Source of the DNA: Flavobacteriaceae bacterium PS02338
Lineage (GTDB): Bacteria; Bacteroidota; Bacteroidia; Sphingobacteriales; Sphingobacteriaceae
Assembly: GCA_029959615.1 (NCBI GenBank)
Contig: JASCOD010000005.1
Span: 124,001-188,000, forward strand
DNA length: 64,000 nt
Direction of reading: 5' to 3'
Notes under the pieces: generated by a model
The model's input: the letters and a program-made list of their open reading frames with translations, nothing else
Databases searched by the model: none
Told to the model about the DNA's origin: nothing
Translations under genes and position numbers: made by a program
Shown here: positions 1 through 8,681 of the stretch, piece by piece
How positions within the stretch are numbered: position 1 is the first letter of the stretch
How the letters are laid out: each line of letters starts with the position of its first letter

Positions 1-76
1 ATTTTTAATTGATTGAATCTTGTAAAGTTGGAAGGTTGTAATGTTACTTAGTTGCATTTACAATCAGCATAGCTTT

Positions 77-97
77 TCTCTCCCTTTTGGGGAGAGA
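77..97. terminator. Short G+C-rich hairpin upstream of yfhO-like gene
   Basis: An 8-bp perfect inverted repeat (TCTCTCCC / GGGAGAGA) around a 5-nt loop. It could be the terminator of a gene left of the window or an intergenic repeat hairpin. No strong U-tract follows, so a repeat unit is at least as likely. No gene is visible in bases 1-180. Confidence 0.35.
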
Positions 98-180
98 TGC
101 CGAAGGCAGAGAAGGCTCAACAAACTTTTTCTTCTTAATCTGCATCAATTTTCTATTTTTGGGCTGAGTTAAAATTTAAT

Positions 181-2679
181 ATGAATAATTGGTTCAATAA
201 AAATGGCATTCATTTAGCCATTCTAGCAGCGTTCGTTGTTATCTGTTTCGTTTATTTCAGTCCAGTTTTGCAAGGTAAAGCACCTGCACAAAGTGATGTG
301 ATCCAGTCTAAAGCCATGCAAAAAGAAATCATGGAATATAAAGACAAGGATGGCAAAGGACCACTTTGGACTAATCAAATGTTCGGTGGTATGCCCGCTT
401 ATCAAATTTGGGTTGAATATGCTTACAACGGCGCAACTTACGGTATTGCCTTAATCACAAGAGTGCTACCTAATCCTATAGGTACGGTATTATTGTTATT
501 AATAGGCGCCTATTTCTTATTTATTACATTAAAAGTAAATCCGTGGCTAGCAGCAGCAGGTGCCATAGCCTTTGCGTTTACTACTTATAATTTCGTATTA
601 ATTGCTACCGGACACAGCAATAAAGCCTTAGCAATTGGCTTTTTTGCACCAATTATTGCAAGCATTTTAATGACTTTGCGGGGCAGATACCTACTAGGTG
701 CAAGCTTAACCGCACTGTTTTTAGCGTTAGAGATTAGAGCTAACCACGTTCAAATGACCTATTACCTTGCACTTTCATTGTTAATTTTAGTAGGAATAGA
801 ACTTTATCAGGCATATAAAAACAAAACACTTCCTGCATTTGGAAAAGCAATTGGCTTTTTAGGCGGAGCTGTAGCTATTGCTGTAATGATTAATGCCAGC
901 TTATTATGGACAACTGCTGAATATGCTGCAGAAACCAATCGTGGCAAATCTAATTTGACCGCAACAGATGCTGGAAATAAAGAAAAAGCAGGTATGAGCA
1001 AAGATTATGCTTATGCATGGAGCCAAGGTGTGGGAGAGAGTTTCACCTTCTTAATACCTAATTTGTACGGTGGTGCTACCGGAATTGATGAGCTGGTAAA
1101 ACCAGAAAGCAATTTATATAAAGCCGTTGCCGCTGATTTTTCTGGCGGTGATCCCGGACAAACCACTCAAATTATTCAGCAATTGGCACAAGGTTTTAAC
1201 TTACAAGAATACTGGGGCGAAAAACCTGGTACTTCTGGAGGATATTACTTTGGTGCTATTGTATGTTTCTTATACATCTTTGGTTTATTTATAGTTCGTA
1301 GTAGAATAAAATGGTGGATTTTAGCAACTACTATCTTGTTCATGTTACTTTCTTTTGGTAAAAACTTCCCACTAGTATCCGACTTATTCTATGATTACTT
1401 TCCTCTTTACAATAAGTTTAGAGCAGTAGAATCTATCCTAGCAGTAGTGGGTTTAATGGTTCCTATCTTAGCTTTCTTAGCTTTAAAAGAAGCACAAGAA
1501 GGAAATATCGAACAAAAACAGTTGATAAAGAAATTGACTTGGTCCGCAGGTATAACTGGCGGTTTTGCACTAATTGTTGCTCTTGTGCCTACTTTATTTT
1601 TCAGTTTTAAAACCAACAACCATGCTGAAATTGTACAAGCCTTAACTCAAGCCTTACAAAACAATGCTTCAGCTGCTCAAAAACTAACCAATGCCTTAGT
1701 TGAAGACCGTGCGGCTATCGCCCGTGCTGATGCTTTCCGAGCGTTCTTATTTATTGTGATTGGCTATGCTATTGTTTGGGCTTTCATTACCAAAAAACTA
1801 AACACGCAATTAGCGTTTGGTTTGTTAGCATTCGCTGTTTTAATTGACATGTGGCAAGTAGACAGAAAGTATCTGAACAACAAAAACTTCGAAAGCAAAT
1901 CTACATTAGCAAATTATTTCCAGCCTAGAGATGTAGATACTTTTATTTCTAGCGATAAAGATCCTAACTTCCGTGTTTACGACCAAAGTATCAATACTTT
2001 TAATGATGCAAGCACTTCTAACTTCCACAAAACTGTTGGTGGTTACCACGCAGCTAAGCTGAAGAGATATGACGAGTTAATTCAACATCAGTTCTCAAAA
2101 AGTGTAAACCAAGACGTATTGGATATGTTGAATACGCGATATTTCATCACTCAAGATCCTCAAAATGGCTCTTATAAAATGAACAGAAACGCTACAGCTT
2201 TGGGCAATGCATGGATTGTTAAGGGCGTACAATTTGTTAAAAACGCTGATGAAGAAATGAAGGCCATTAGCAGTTTCGATCCTAAACAAGAAGCTATCAT
2301 TGATGAGCAGTACAAAAAACTATTAGATACTACCCGTCTTGGTGCAGATCCTACTGCTTTCATTAAAATGGAAAAATATCATCCAGATCACGTTGAATAT
2401 AGCTACAGTGCCCCACGTGATGTCATTGCTGTATTCTCTGAGGTATATTATGATAAAGGCTGGAATATGTACATTGACAATGAGCAAAAACCTTATTTCA
2501 GGGCCGATTACGTATTAAGAGCTGCCCAATTGCCAGCAGGCAACCACAAAGTAGAATTTAAGTTTGAGCCTAAATCTTATTACACAGGTGAGAAAATTTC
2601 TTTAGCCGGAACAATCCTATTAGTGCTTTGCCTAGGTTTCGCGGGTTATACCGAAACTAAAAAGAAAAAAGCTGCATAA
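181..2679 (+). CDS. YfhO family multispanning membrane protein
   Basis: A large polytopic membrane protein of 832 residues. An N-terminal helix is followed by a long extracytoplasmic loop, then about ten more hydrophobic segments up to roughly residue 560. A soluble region of about 230 residues follows, and a last helix precedes a KKKKAA tail. This matches Bacteroidota YfhO-like proteins, which resemble GT-C glycosyltransferases and are thought to act on undecaprenyl-linked or cell-envelope sugars. No substrate can be read from the sequence. The gene is monocistronic, with a strong terminator directly after the stop. The family call is firm; the function is not. Confidence 0.85.
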   Translation: MNNWFNKNGIHLAILAAFVVICFVYFSPVLQGKAPAQSDVIQSKAMQKEIMEYKDKDGKGPLWTNQMFGGMPAYQIWVEYAYNGATYGIALITRVLPNPIGTVLLLLIGAYFLFITLKVNPWLAAAGAIAFAFTTYNFVLIATGHSNKALAIGFFAPIIASILMTLRGRYLLGASLTALFLALEIRANHVQMTYYLALSLLILVGIELYQAYKNKTLPAFGKAIGFLGGAVAIAVMINASLLWTTAEYAAETNRGKSNLTATDAGNKEKAGMSKDYAYAWSQGVGESFTFLIPNLYGGATGIDELVKPESNLYKAVAADFSGGDPGQTTQIIQQLAQGFNLQEYWGEKPGTSGGYYFGAIVCFLYIFGLFIVRSRIKWWILATTILFMLLSFGKNFPLVSDLFYDYFPLYNKFRAVESILAVVGLMVPILAFLALKEAQEGNIEQKQLIKKLTWSAGITGGFALIVALVPTLFFSFKTNNHAEIVQALTQALQNNASAAQKLTNALVEDRAAIARADAFRAFLFIVIGYAIVWAFITKKLNTQLAFGLLAFAVLIDMWQVDRKYLNNKNFESKSTLANYFQPRDVDTFISSDKDPNFRVYDQSINTFNDASTSNFHKTVGGYHAAKLKRYDELIQHQFSKSVNQDVLDMLNTRYFITQDPQNGSYKMNRNATALGNAWIVKGVQFVKNADEEMKAISSFDPKQEAIIDEQYKKLLDTTRLGADPTAFIKMEKYHPDHVEYSYSAPRDVIAVFSEVYYDKGWNMYIDNEQKPYFRADYVLRAAQLPAGNHKVEFKFEPKSYYTGEKISLAGTILLVLCLGFAGYTETKKKKAA

Positions 2680-2703
2680 ATTTTTAAAGGAGCTAATTCA
2701 TAT

Positions 2704-2734
2704 AAGCCCTCCGATTTTATCGGAGGGCTTTTTT
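2704..2734 (+). terminator. Rho-independent terminator of yfhO-like gene
   Basis: An 11-bp perfect stem (AAGCCCTCCGA / TCGGAGGGCTT) with a 5-nt loop, followed by a T tract, 24 nt after the stop codon. Confidence 0.9.
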
Positions 2735-2919
2735 ATGTCCCTTACCATTCAATTCTTGCCAACAAACAAGATTATTTTAGCATTTCGGCAGCCTTGTTAC
2801 ATTATTTTCTAATAGCGTTTTAATCTACAAATCACGTTTTTGTAAAATACCACACTTTCAACCGATAACGCTCCCAAATACACGCTCAGTTAACTTGCCG
2901 ATTTTATATTTGTCGGTAA

Positions 2920-3255
2920 ATGATTGCCTTTTTTAGACATAGATTTACGATTTACTTCCTAAGCTCATTTTTGCTTTTAGGTTTTTTCCTGAAAGCAAAT
3001 AGCTTTTTTGGCTGCAAGTGGTCCAATCTGGTTTGTGAGCTAGAAGAGAAACAACCCTTGGAAGATGAAAAAGGTTCAAAAGAAGATAAATCAGGAAGAA
3101 CGATAAAAAAGACTTGGGACTTTTCTTCGCCCAGTCCTTATCCTCCTTATGCTAAAGAGCCCATCATTAACGAAGCGCACAACCGTGTGTACTTATTGGC
3201 AATCATCACAGCACCTCTCATTGCTATTTTAAGTGAGCCTCCCGAGCTAGGTTAA
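2920..3255 (+). CDS. Small hypothetical protein with N-terminal membrane segment
   Basis: 111 residues that I do not recognise. A basic start and a hydrophobic segment (about residues 8-30) give a signal peptide or membrane anchor. A highly charged Lys/Glu/Asp stretch follows, and a second hydrophobic patch lies near the C-terminus (residues 90-106). A TATATTTG box (2905-2912), matching the Bacteroidota -7 consensus, lies only 8 nt before the ATG, so the message may be almost leaderless or the true start may be further in. It sits 62 nt before an export operon and could belong to it. No paralogue is in the window. Whether it is really translated is uncertain. Confidence 0.45.
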   Translation: MIAFFRHRFTIYFLSSFLLLGFFLKANSFFGCKWSNLVCELEEKQPLEDEKGSKEDKSGRTIKKTWDFSSPSPYPPYAKEPIINEAHNRVYLLAIITAPLIAILSEPPELG

Positions 3256-3317
3256 TCCCCCTGCAGCATCTTTACAAGATTACAGTTCACAGATTAATCA
3301 CATTTACTTTATAAATC

Positions 3318-4322
3318 ATGGATAATAAACATGATGCACCATTAAGACCTTGGAAGCGTTTGGTCGCAATCCTACATTTTGAACGTGCATCTATCAATTA
3401 TATTCTTTTTTACGCCATCTTAATTGGCTTAATTGGTCTAACCCTACCCTTAGGCACAACAGCCATTTTCAATTTGCTAAGCAATGGTTCTATGTACAGC
3501 TCTACCTACATATTAATTGGGGTTGTACTAGCTGGAATTATTTTGGGTGGATTGCTATTAATTGGCCAACTGACCTTGGTAGAATTGGTAGAGCAGAAAA
3601 TATTTGCACGTACTTCGCTAGAGTTTGCCTATAGGCTGCCTCGAATTAAAAAACCAGCGTTGGAGGGCGAATATCCGCCCGAACTGATTAACCGCTTTTT
3701 CGGTATTCTAACCATACAAAAGGGACTGACCAAATTGGTAGTAGAAATCATAGCTGCAGCCATATTGATAGTCTTTAGCGCTATTTTATTATCTTTTTAC
3801 CATCCCGTTTATTTGGCGTTCGGCATCTTCATTGTACTGGTGCTACCTTTTATCATCGGACTTTACTTTAAGGAAGCAGTAAAAACTAGTATCAAGGAAT
3901 CTACCTATAAATTCGAAGTAGTGGCTTATTTGGAAGAGATTGCCGCCAACCTAGACGATTTTAGGGGCAACAAAGCCAAAATGAAAGAGGCGATGAAAAC
4001 TACTGATGAAATTACATCTAACTACCTAAAATCTCGAACCAGCCATTTCAAAGTGCTACGCAAACTGTTTGCCAGCTCCATTCTTATTAGAGCGGTATTG
4101 ATGGGCGCACTATTGTTGATGGGCTCATATTTCGTAATTGAACGCCAAATGACTTTCGGACAATTTGTAGCTGCAGAAGTAATTGTAGTGCAAATTAGCT
4201 ACGCCGTTGAAAAAATCATGACCAGTATGAATACCATCTTTGACATGATTACCAGTGCAGAAAAACTAGCTGTAGTGACCGACTTAGACCTTTTTGACGG
4301 AGAGGAGGCTAAACATGGCTAA
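3318..4322 (+). CDS. ABC-transporter-type transmembrane protein lacking the ATPase domain
   Basis: 334 residues with the layout of an ABC exporter membrane domain: about six hydrophobic segments and the cytoplasmic helices expected between them. Type I secretion ABC proteins normally run to about 550-720 residues, with a C-terminal nucleotide-binding domain. Here the frame stops right after the membrane domain. No Walker A, signature or Walker B motif follows, and the adaptor gene begins at once. The next two genes encode a HlyD-type adaptor and a TolC-type channel, so the trio looks like a tripartite exporter. The ATPase is missing or encoded elsewhere. The natural stop is followed by a well-placed next gene, so a recent truncation is not obvious. 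Confidence 0.75.
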   Translation: MDNKHDAPLRPWKRLVAILHFERASINYILFYAILIGLIGLTLPLGTTAIFNLLSNGSMYSSTYILIGVVLAGIILGGLLLIGQLTLVELVEQKIFARTSLEFAYRLPRIKKPALEGEYPPELINRFFGILTIQKGLTKLVVEIIAAAILIVFSAILLSFYHPVYLAFGIFIVLVLPFIIGLYFKEAVKTSIKESTYKFEVVAYLEEIAANLDDFRGNKAKMKEAMKTTDEITSNYLKSRTSHFKVLRKLFASSILIRAVLMGALLLMGSYFVIERQMTFGQFVAAEVIVVQISYAVEKIMTSMNTIFDMITSAEKLAVVTDLDLFDGEEAKHG

Positions 4323-5676
4323 TCGTCGCGAAGTAAATCATCAACAACATTGGGAAAACTTGGCAGAACATTCCAATGCCTCGTTAATTCCAATCAGCAA
4401 GATGCTGCTATTAAAGCGCATTATACTTTTCATGTTCATTCTTTTCTTCATCATCTTATTTCTTCCGTGGCGACAAACCATTCCAGGGAAAGGTACGGTT
4501 ACCGCATTAAGCCCACAAGATCGCCCACAAACGGTACAAAACCAAATTGGCGGACGCATAGAACGCTGGTACGTGAGCGAAGGACAAGAAGTAAAAAAGG
4601 GAGATACCATTTTGTTAATTTCAGAGATTAGCCAATCCTATTTTGACCCAGAGCTTTCGCTACGTTTACAAGAGCAGTTAAGTGCAAAAAAAGGAAGCGA
4701 GGAAGCTGCAAAGCAGAAAATGCGTGCTACCAACACACAAATTGAAGCACTCAACCGTGGATTGAATTTCCAATTGATTGCTGCTGAAAACAAAGTAAAG
4801 CAAAGCCGAAATTATGTTAAAAGCGATAGTGCCGATTTAGTTGCGGTAAAGCAGTTTTACAAAGTGAGTCAAGCCCGATTAGAACGCTACGAACAAGGTT
4901 ACAAAGATGGTTTGTTTTCCCTAACGGATATCGAAACTCGTAGAATGAACTTTCAGAATGACAATGCCAAGCTCATTGCGCAAGAAAACAAGCTGACCAT
5001 CGCCAAGCAAACCTTGCTCAATGCAGAAATTGAGCTAGATAATATTCGGGCTAAATATCAGGAATCCTTAGCTAAAGCCCAATCAGATATGGGTTCTGCT
5101 TTATCGGGGCAAGCTTCGGCACAAGGTGATATTGCTAAACTCCGCAACGAAATTGCCAATATCGATTTTAGGCAAGGCTTGTATGTCGTTAGAGCTCCGC
5201 AAGATGGTTATGTCATTAAAACGATGAAAGCTGGTATTGGCGAAAACATCAAAGAAGGTGAATCTGTAGCTACGTTACAACCCAAAAACCCACTGGTTGC
5301 GGCAGAAATTTACGTAAACGCCATGGATGTTCCTTTGATACACGACCGCAGCGAGGTGCGACTACAGTTCGAAGGATGGCCTTCGGTTCAATTCTCCGGA
5401 TGGCCTTCGGTTGCCGTAGGTACTTTTGCCGGCAGAGTATTTTCGATAGATAGAATGGCAAGTGCTAACGGCACTTACCGCGTGTTAATCAAACAAATGC
5501 AGCCAACACCAACAGACGATGAACCTTGGCCAATCCAGCTCCGTCAAGGCTCGGGAGTTTACGGTAGGGTAATCCTCAATTCAGTGCCAGTATGGTACGA
5601 AATATGGCGACAATTAAACGGCTTCCCGCCAAGCTTAGAGAAGGAACCAAAAGACGAGGGAAGTAAAGGAAAATAG
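4315..5676 (+). CDS. HlyD-family periplasmic adaptor (membrane fusion protein)
   Basis: 453 residues from the ATG at 4315, which overlaps the end of the ABC membrane gene and is preceded by an unusually good GGAGAGGAGG ribosome binding site. A TTG further upstream is less likely. Features in order: a cytoplasmic tail, one transmembrane helix (about residues 28-50), the first lipoyl/barrel half (GRIERWYVSEGQEVKKGD), a long coiled coil (about residues 115-265), the second lipoyl half (VVRAPQDGYVIKTM), and a beta-barrel containing two close GWPSV motifs. It should bridge the inner-membrane protein and the TolC channel encoded either side of it. The substrate is unknown. Confidence 0.88.
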   Translation: MANRREVNHQQHWENLAEHSNASLIPISKMLLLKRIILFMFILFFIILFLPWRQTIPGKGTVTALSPQDRPQTVQNQIGGRIERWYVSEGQEVKKGDTILLISEISQSYFDPELSLRLQEQLSAKKGSEEAAKQKMRATNTQIEALNRGLNFQLIAAENKVKQSRNYVKSDSADLVAVKQFYKVSQARLERYEQGYKDGLFSLTDIETRRMNFQNDNAKLIAQENKLTIAKQTLLNAEIELDNIRAKYQESLAKAQSDMGSALSGQASAQGDIAKLRNEIANIDFRQGLYVVRAPQDGYVIKTMKAGIGENIKEGESVATLQPKNPLVAAEIYVNAMDVPLIHDRSEVRLQFEGWPSVQFSGWPSVAVGTFAGRVFSIDRMASANGTYRVLIKQMQPTPTDDEPWPIQLRQGSGVYGRVILNSVPVWYEIWRQLNGFPPSLEKEPKDEGSKGK

Positions 5677-5682
5677 GAAATC

Positions 5683-7098
5683 ATGAAACAACTATTCTTA
5701 TTCGTTTTCTGCCTGTTCGTTGCAAAAAACAGCTATGCACAAAGAGATACTACCAACGTTTTTTCAATTGAGGATTTACAGGAAATCGTTTTCCAAAATC
5801 ATCCAATTATGAAGCAGGCTGCTTTATTGAGCGAAGCTGCTAGGGCAAATGTAATGCAATCTTTAGGTTATTTCGACCCTGCTTTAAAAGCTGGATTTGA
5901 TAGAAAAGTGTTCGGCAAGTCGGAATATTATAACCGTTGGGCAAGCGAATTAAAAGTGCCATTGTGGTTAGCTGGTGCAGATTTAAAACTGGGCTACGAT
6001 AGAAATGTGGGAGATTATACTAACCCCGAAACACATACTTCTACGGCAGGTTTAACTGGCATCGGCATTAGTATTCCACTAGGACAAGGCTTACTGATTG
6101 ATTCGAGACGTAATACCTTAAGACAGGCCAAAGTGATGGTTAAATATGCTGAAGCTGAGCGTGTAAAACACATCAATACGACTTGGTTTGCTATTGTGAA
6201 AGATTACTGGGATTGGCATTTCGCTTACAAGCAATTTTTGTTGATTAGCGAAGGAGTTCAACTAGCTCAAACTCGTTTCAAAGCCATTGCGCAACAAACC
6301 ATTTTAGGAGACAAAGCCAGTATTGATTCGGTTGAGGCAGCGATTACGGTTCAGGACCGTTTAATCCAATTTGAAAAGATGAAAGTAGATTTGATGAACG
6401 CTCGTCTTACACTTTCCAATCATTTGTGGAACAATCAAGCGCAACCTTTAGAACTGCCCGAAACCGCTCGTCCGCCACAAGACGCACAGCTAAAAGAACA
6501 ACCAAAGCAGCAATTACTAGACACTTTACTAAGCCATGCGAACAGTCTTCATCCTGACTTAATTAAGCTGCAAACGAAGGATGAGCAGCTAGCCATAGAA
6601 CGTTCGTACCGAGCCGAATTGTTAAAACCCAAATTGAATGTTGGTGCCTCGCTCCTTTCGATGAGGAGAGATTTTAACAGTAACATTCCCAATCATTACG
6701 ATTTTAATATGGGTAATTACAAGTTGGGTCTAGAGTTCGTTTTTCCATTATTTCTGAGAGCAGAGCGAGGAAAACTCAAGGAAGTGAAAATTAAGCAACT
6801 GGAGTTACAATACGATATCCAACAAACTAACCGAGAAATTAGGAACTCAGTTATTGCGAGCTACAATCATTTGGATGCCTATAGTCAGCAATTGGCTGTA
6901 CAGGTAAAAAGCATAGCTAATCAGGAAATACTTTTAAGAGGAGAAAACGCTAAGTTTAGCTTGGGAGAAAGCACCCTGTTTCTGATCAACACCCGCGAAT
7001 CTAAACTCATTGATATGAAAATTAAACGTGAGGAAATGATTATCGGTTATGAAAAGAAACTTGCAGAATTGTATTACAAAGCGGGAACGAGAATGTAA
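5683..7098 (+). CDS. TolC-family outer membrane channel
   Basis: 471 residues with a signal peptide ending near SYAQR. Two repeated outer-membrane-efflux modules of long amphipathic helices follow (YAEAERVKHINTTWFAIV and the C-terminal coiled coil). The length is normal for the family. The gene starts 6 nt after the adaptor stop, so the two are surely co-transcribed. It supplies the outer-membrane exit duct of the exporter encoded from 3318. Confidence 0.87.
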   Translation: MKQLFLFVFCLFVAKNSYAQRDTTNVFSIEDLQEIVFQNHPIMKQAALLSEAARANVMQSLGYFDPALKAGFDRKVFGKSEYYNRWASELKVPLWLAGADLKLGYDRNVGDYTNPETHTSTAGLTGIGISIPLGQGLLIDSRRNTLRQAKVMVKYAEAERVKHINTTWFAIVKDYWDWHFAYKQFLLISEGVQLAQTRFKAIAQQTILGDKASIDSVEAAITVQDRLIQFEKMKVDLMNARLTLSNHLWNNQAQPLELPETARPPQDAQLKEQPKQQLLDTLLSHANSLHPDLIKLQTKDEQLAIERSYRAELLKPKLNVGASLLSMRRDFNSNIPNHYDFNMGNYKLGLEFVFPLFLRAERGKLKEVKIKQLELQYDIQQTNREIRNSVIASYNHLDAYSQQLAVQVKSIANQEILLRGENAKFSLGESTLFLINTRESKLIDMKIKREEMIIGYEKKLAELYYKAGTRM

Positions 7099-7141
7099 TT
7101 AAGTCGACTAAGCCTGCTTTAATTATCAGCCAAGATAAAAC

Positions 7142-7262
7142 TGATGCTGAACTAAATTCAGCATGACAAACCGCCTATATACCGTCACCCTGACCACGCA
7201 GTAGCTGCGAAGCAAACTGAGCCATTGGCGAACTCACCAAAGGTAATTTATTTCAGGGTCAG
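7142..7262. repeat. Intergenic hairpin repeat (REP-like)
   Basis: In the 283-nt gap after the TolC gene there is a perfect 8-bp hairpin (ATGCTGAA / TTCAGCAT, 7142-7162). A wider pair follows: CACCCTGA near 7187 and TCAGGGT near 7254. Such CAGCATGACA/CACCCTGA units are typical of scattered intergenic repeats in this group. It may also serve as a terminator. Confidence 0.45.
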
Positions 7263-7381
7263 TTTTGCTATTTCTTTAAGAAATTTATAATAGTCAATTG
7301 AAAGTAGAAAACTAATTTCCTAAGCCCATTCTAATGAGCTATTACTCGCTTTTAGCTATTTTGCAACATTAGCTTTTAAAT

Positions 7382-8548
7382 ATGGATATCAATCAGATTA
7401 GAAAAGACACGCAGGGCTGCGCCAATAAAATCTTCTTAAATAGTGCTGGTGCATCACTGATGCCTAAAACGGTAGTAGAAAAAACCATCAATTATTTAAA
7501 AGAGGAAGAACAGTTTGGAGGTTATTTTGTAGCCAATAAGCAAGCCGAACAAGTAAATCAGTTCTATATTGAAGCCGCAAAAATGCTTAACTGCAAAGCG
7601 GAAAACATAGCCTTCGCCAATAGCAATACCGATGCCTACACCAAAGTGTTATCTAGCATTCCATTTAAAAGTGGCGATTGTATTATTACCACCGACGACG
7701 ATTATATTTCCAACCAAATTGCCTTTATTTCCCTCAAAAAGAGGCTAAATGTAGAAATTTATCGGGTTAAAAACCTAAGCAATCACGAAATTGACTTAGA
7801 AGATTTAGAAAGTCTGATTAAACAACATCAACCTAAATTAGTAGCGGTAACTCATATTCCAACTAACTCCGGATTAATACAAGACGTAGAAGCAGTTGGC
7901 AAACTTTGCAAGGCAAATGACATTTTGTATTTGGTAGATGCCTGTCAATCGGTTGGGCAATTAGTGGTTGATGTACAAAAAATTGGCTGCGATTTTTTAA
8001 CAGCAACCGGAAGGAAGTTTTTGAGAGGACCGAGAGGCACTGGCTTTTTATACGTATCAGAGCATGCTTTGGCACAAAACCTTTCCCCTTTATTCATAGA
8101 TATGAAAGGTGCTCATTGGACTTCCTTTGAGGATTATGAACCCACCCATACAGCAAAAGGATTTGAGTTTTTCGAACAATCATGTGCTTCCATTATTGGT
8201 TTTACCGAAGCTATCCGCTATGCCAATGAAATAGGTTTGGCGAACATCCAAAACTACAACCTACAGCTAAGTAGCAAACTTAGAAAGTTGCTAGCAGAAA
8301 ACCCCAACATTCAGGTATTAGACCAAGGAAACAGATTAGGCAGCATTGTGACTTTTAATCACCACAAATTAGAGCTAACAGAATTACAAAACCTACTTTC
8401 CGAAAATCAAATCTATCACTCTGTGAGTTTTAAAGGCAGTGCTTTAATAGATTTCACCAAGAAGAATGTGGATTGGGCAATTCGCTTTTCTCCTCATTAT
8501 TTTAATACCGCAGAAGAAATTGAAAGCGTAGCTTCCTTATTAGAATAA
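7382..8548 (+). CDS. PLP-dependent aminotransferase class V-fold enzyme
   Basis: 388 residues with the class V (cysteine desulfurase-like) fold. The PLP-binding region YLVDACQSVGQ carries the cofactor Asp. The Schiff-base lysine is in ATGRKFLRGPRGTGFLY (near residue 214). The C-terminal small domain ends the protein. The RKFLRGPRG context is like lyase/desulfurase-type members such as EgtE-like or isopenicillin-N epimerase-like proteins, not IscS/SufS. It stands alone between a repeat-bearing gap and a converging gene, so the substrate cannot be inferred from neighbours. Confidence 0.82.
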   Translation: MDINQIRKDTQGCANKIFLNSAGASLMPKTVVEKTINYLKEEEQFGGYFVANKQAEQVNQFYIEAAKMLNCKAENIAFANSNTDAYTKVLSSIPFKSGDCIITTDDDYISNQIAFISLKKRLNVEIYRVKNLSNHEIDLEDLESLIKQHQPKLVAVTHIPTNSGLIQDVEAVGKLCKANDILYLVDACQSVGQLVVDVQKIGCDFLTATGRKFLRGPRGTGFLYVSEHALAQNLSPLFIDMKGAHWTSFEDYEPTHTAKGFEFFEQSCASIIGFTEAIRYANEIGLANIQNYNLQLSSKLRKLLAENPNIQVLDQGNRLGSIVTFNHHKLELTELQNLLSENQIYHSVSFKGSALIDFTKKNVDWAIRFSPHYFNTAEEIESVASLLE

Positions 8549-8598
8549 ACCAACATAGTAGTGCCACTTATTCCTTTGTTTTTTGGAAAGAAACGAAG

Positions 8599-8640
8599 AG
8601 AAATCTCAACCAGAAATACTTCCGAAAGAGATCTCTCAAG
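8599..8640. repeat. Short intergenic inverted repeat
   Basis: AGAAATCTCAA and a later GAGATCTCTCAAG form an imperfect pair in the gap between two converging genes. The sequence resembles the GGAGA(G/A)ATCT units seen again near 24144. It may act as a weak bidirectional terminator. Confidence 0.3.
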
Positions 8641-8681
8641 TACATTTGAAATGATGAAGATTTTTGAAAATCCTCTTAAAT

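Noticed and set aside
5374..5412. Repeated GGATGGCCTTCGGTT in the HlyD-like gene
   Set aside because: It encodes the two GWPSV motifs expected in this adaptor family, so it is a protein feature, not a DNA element.
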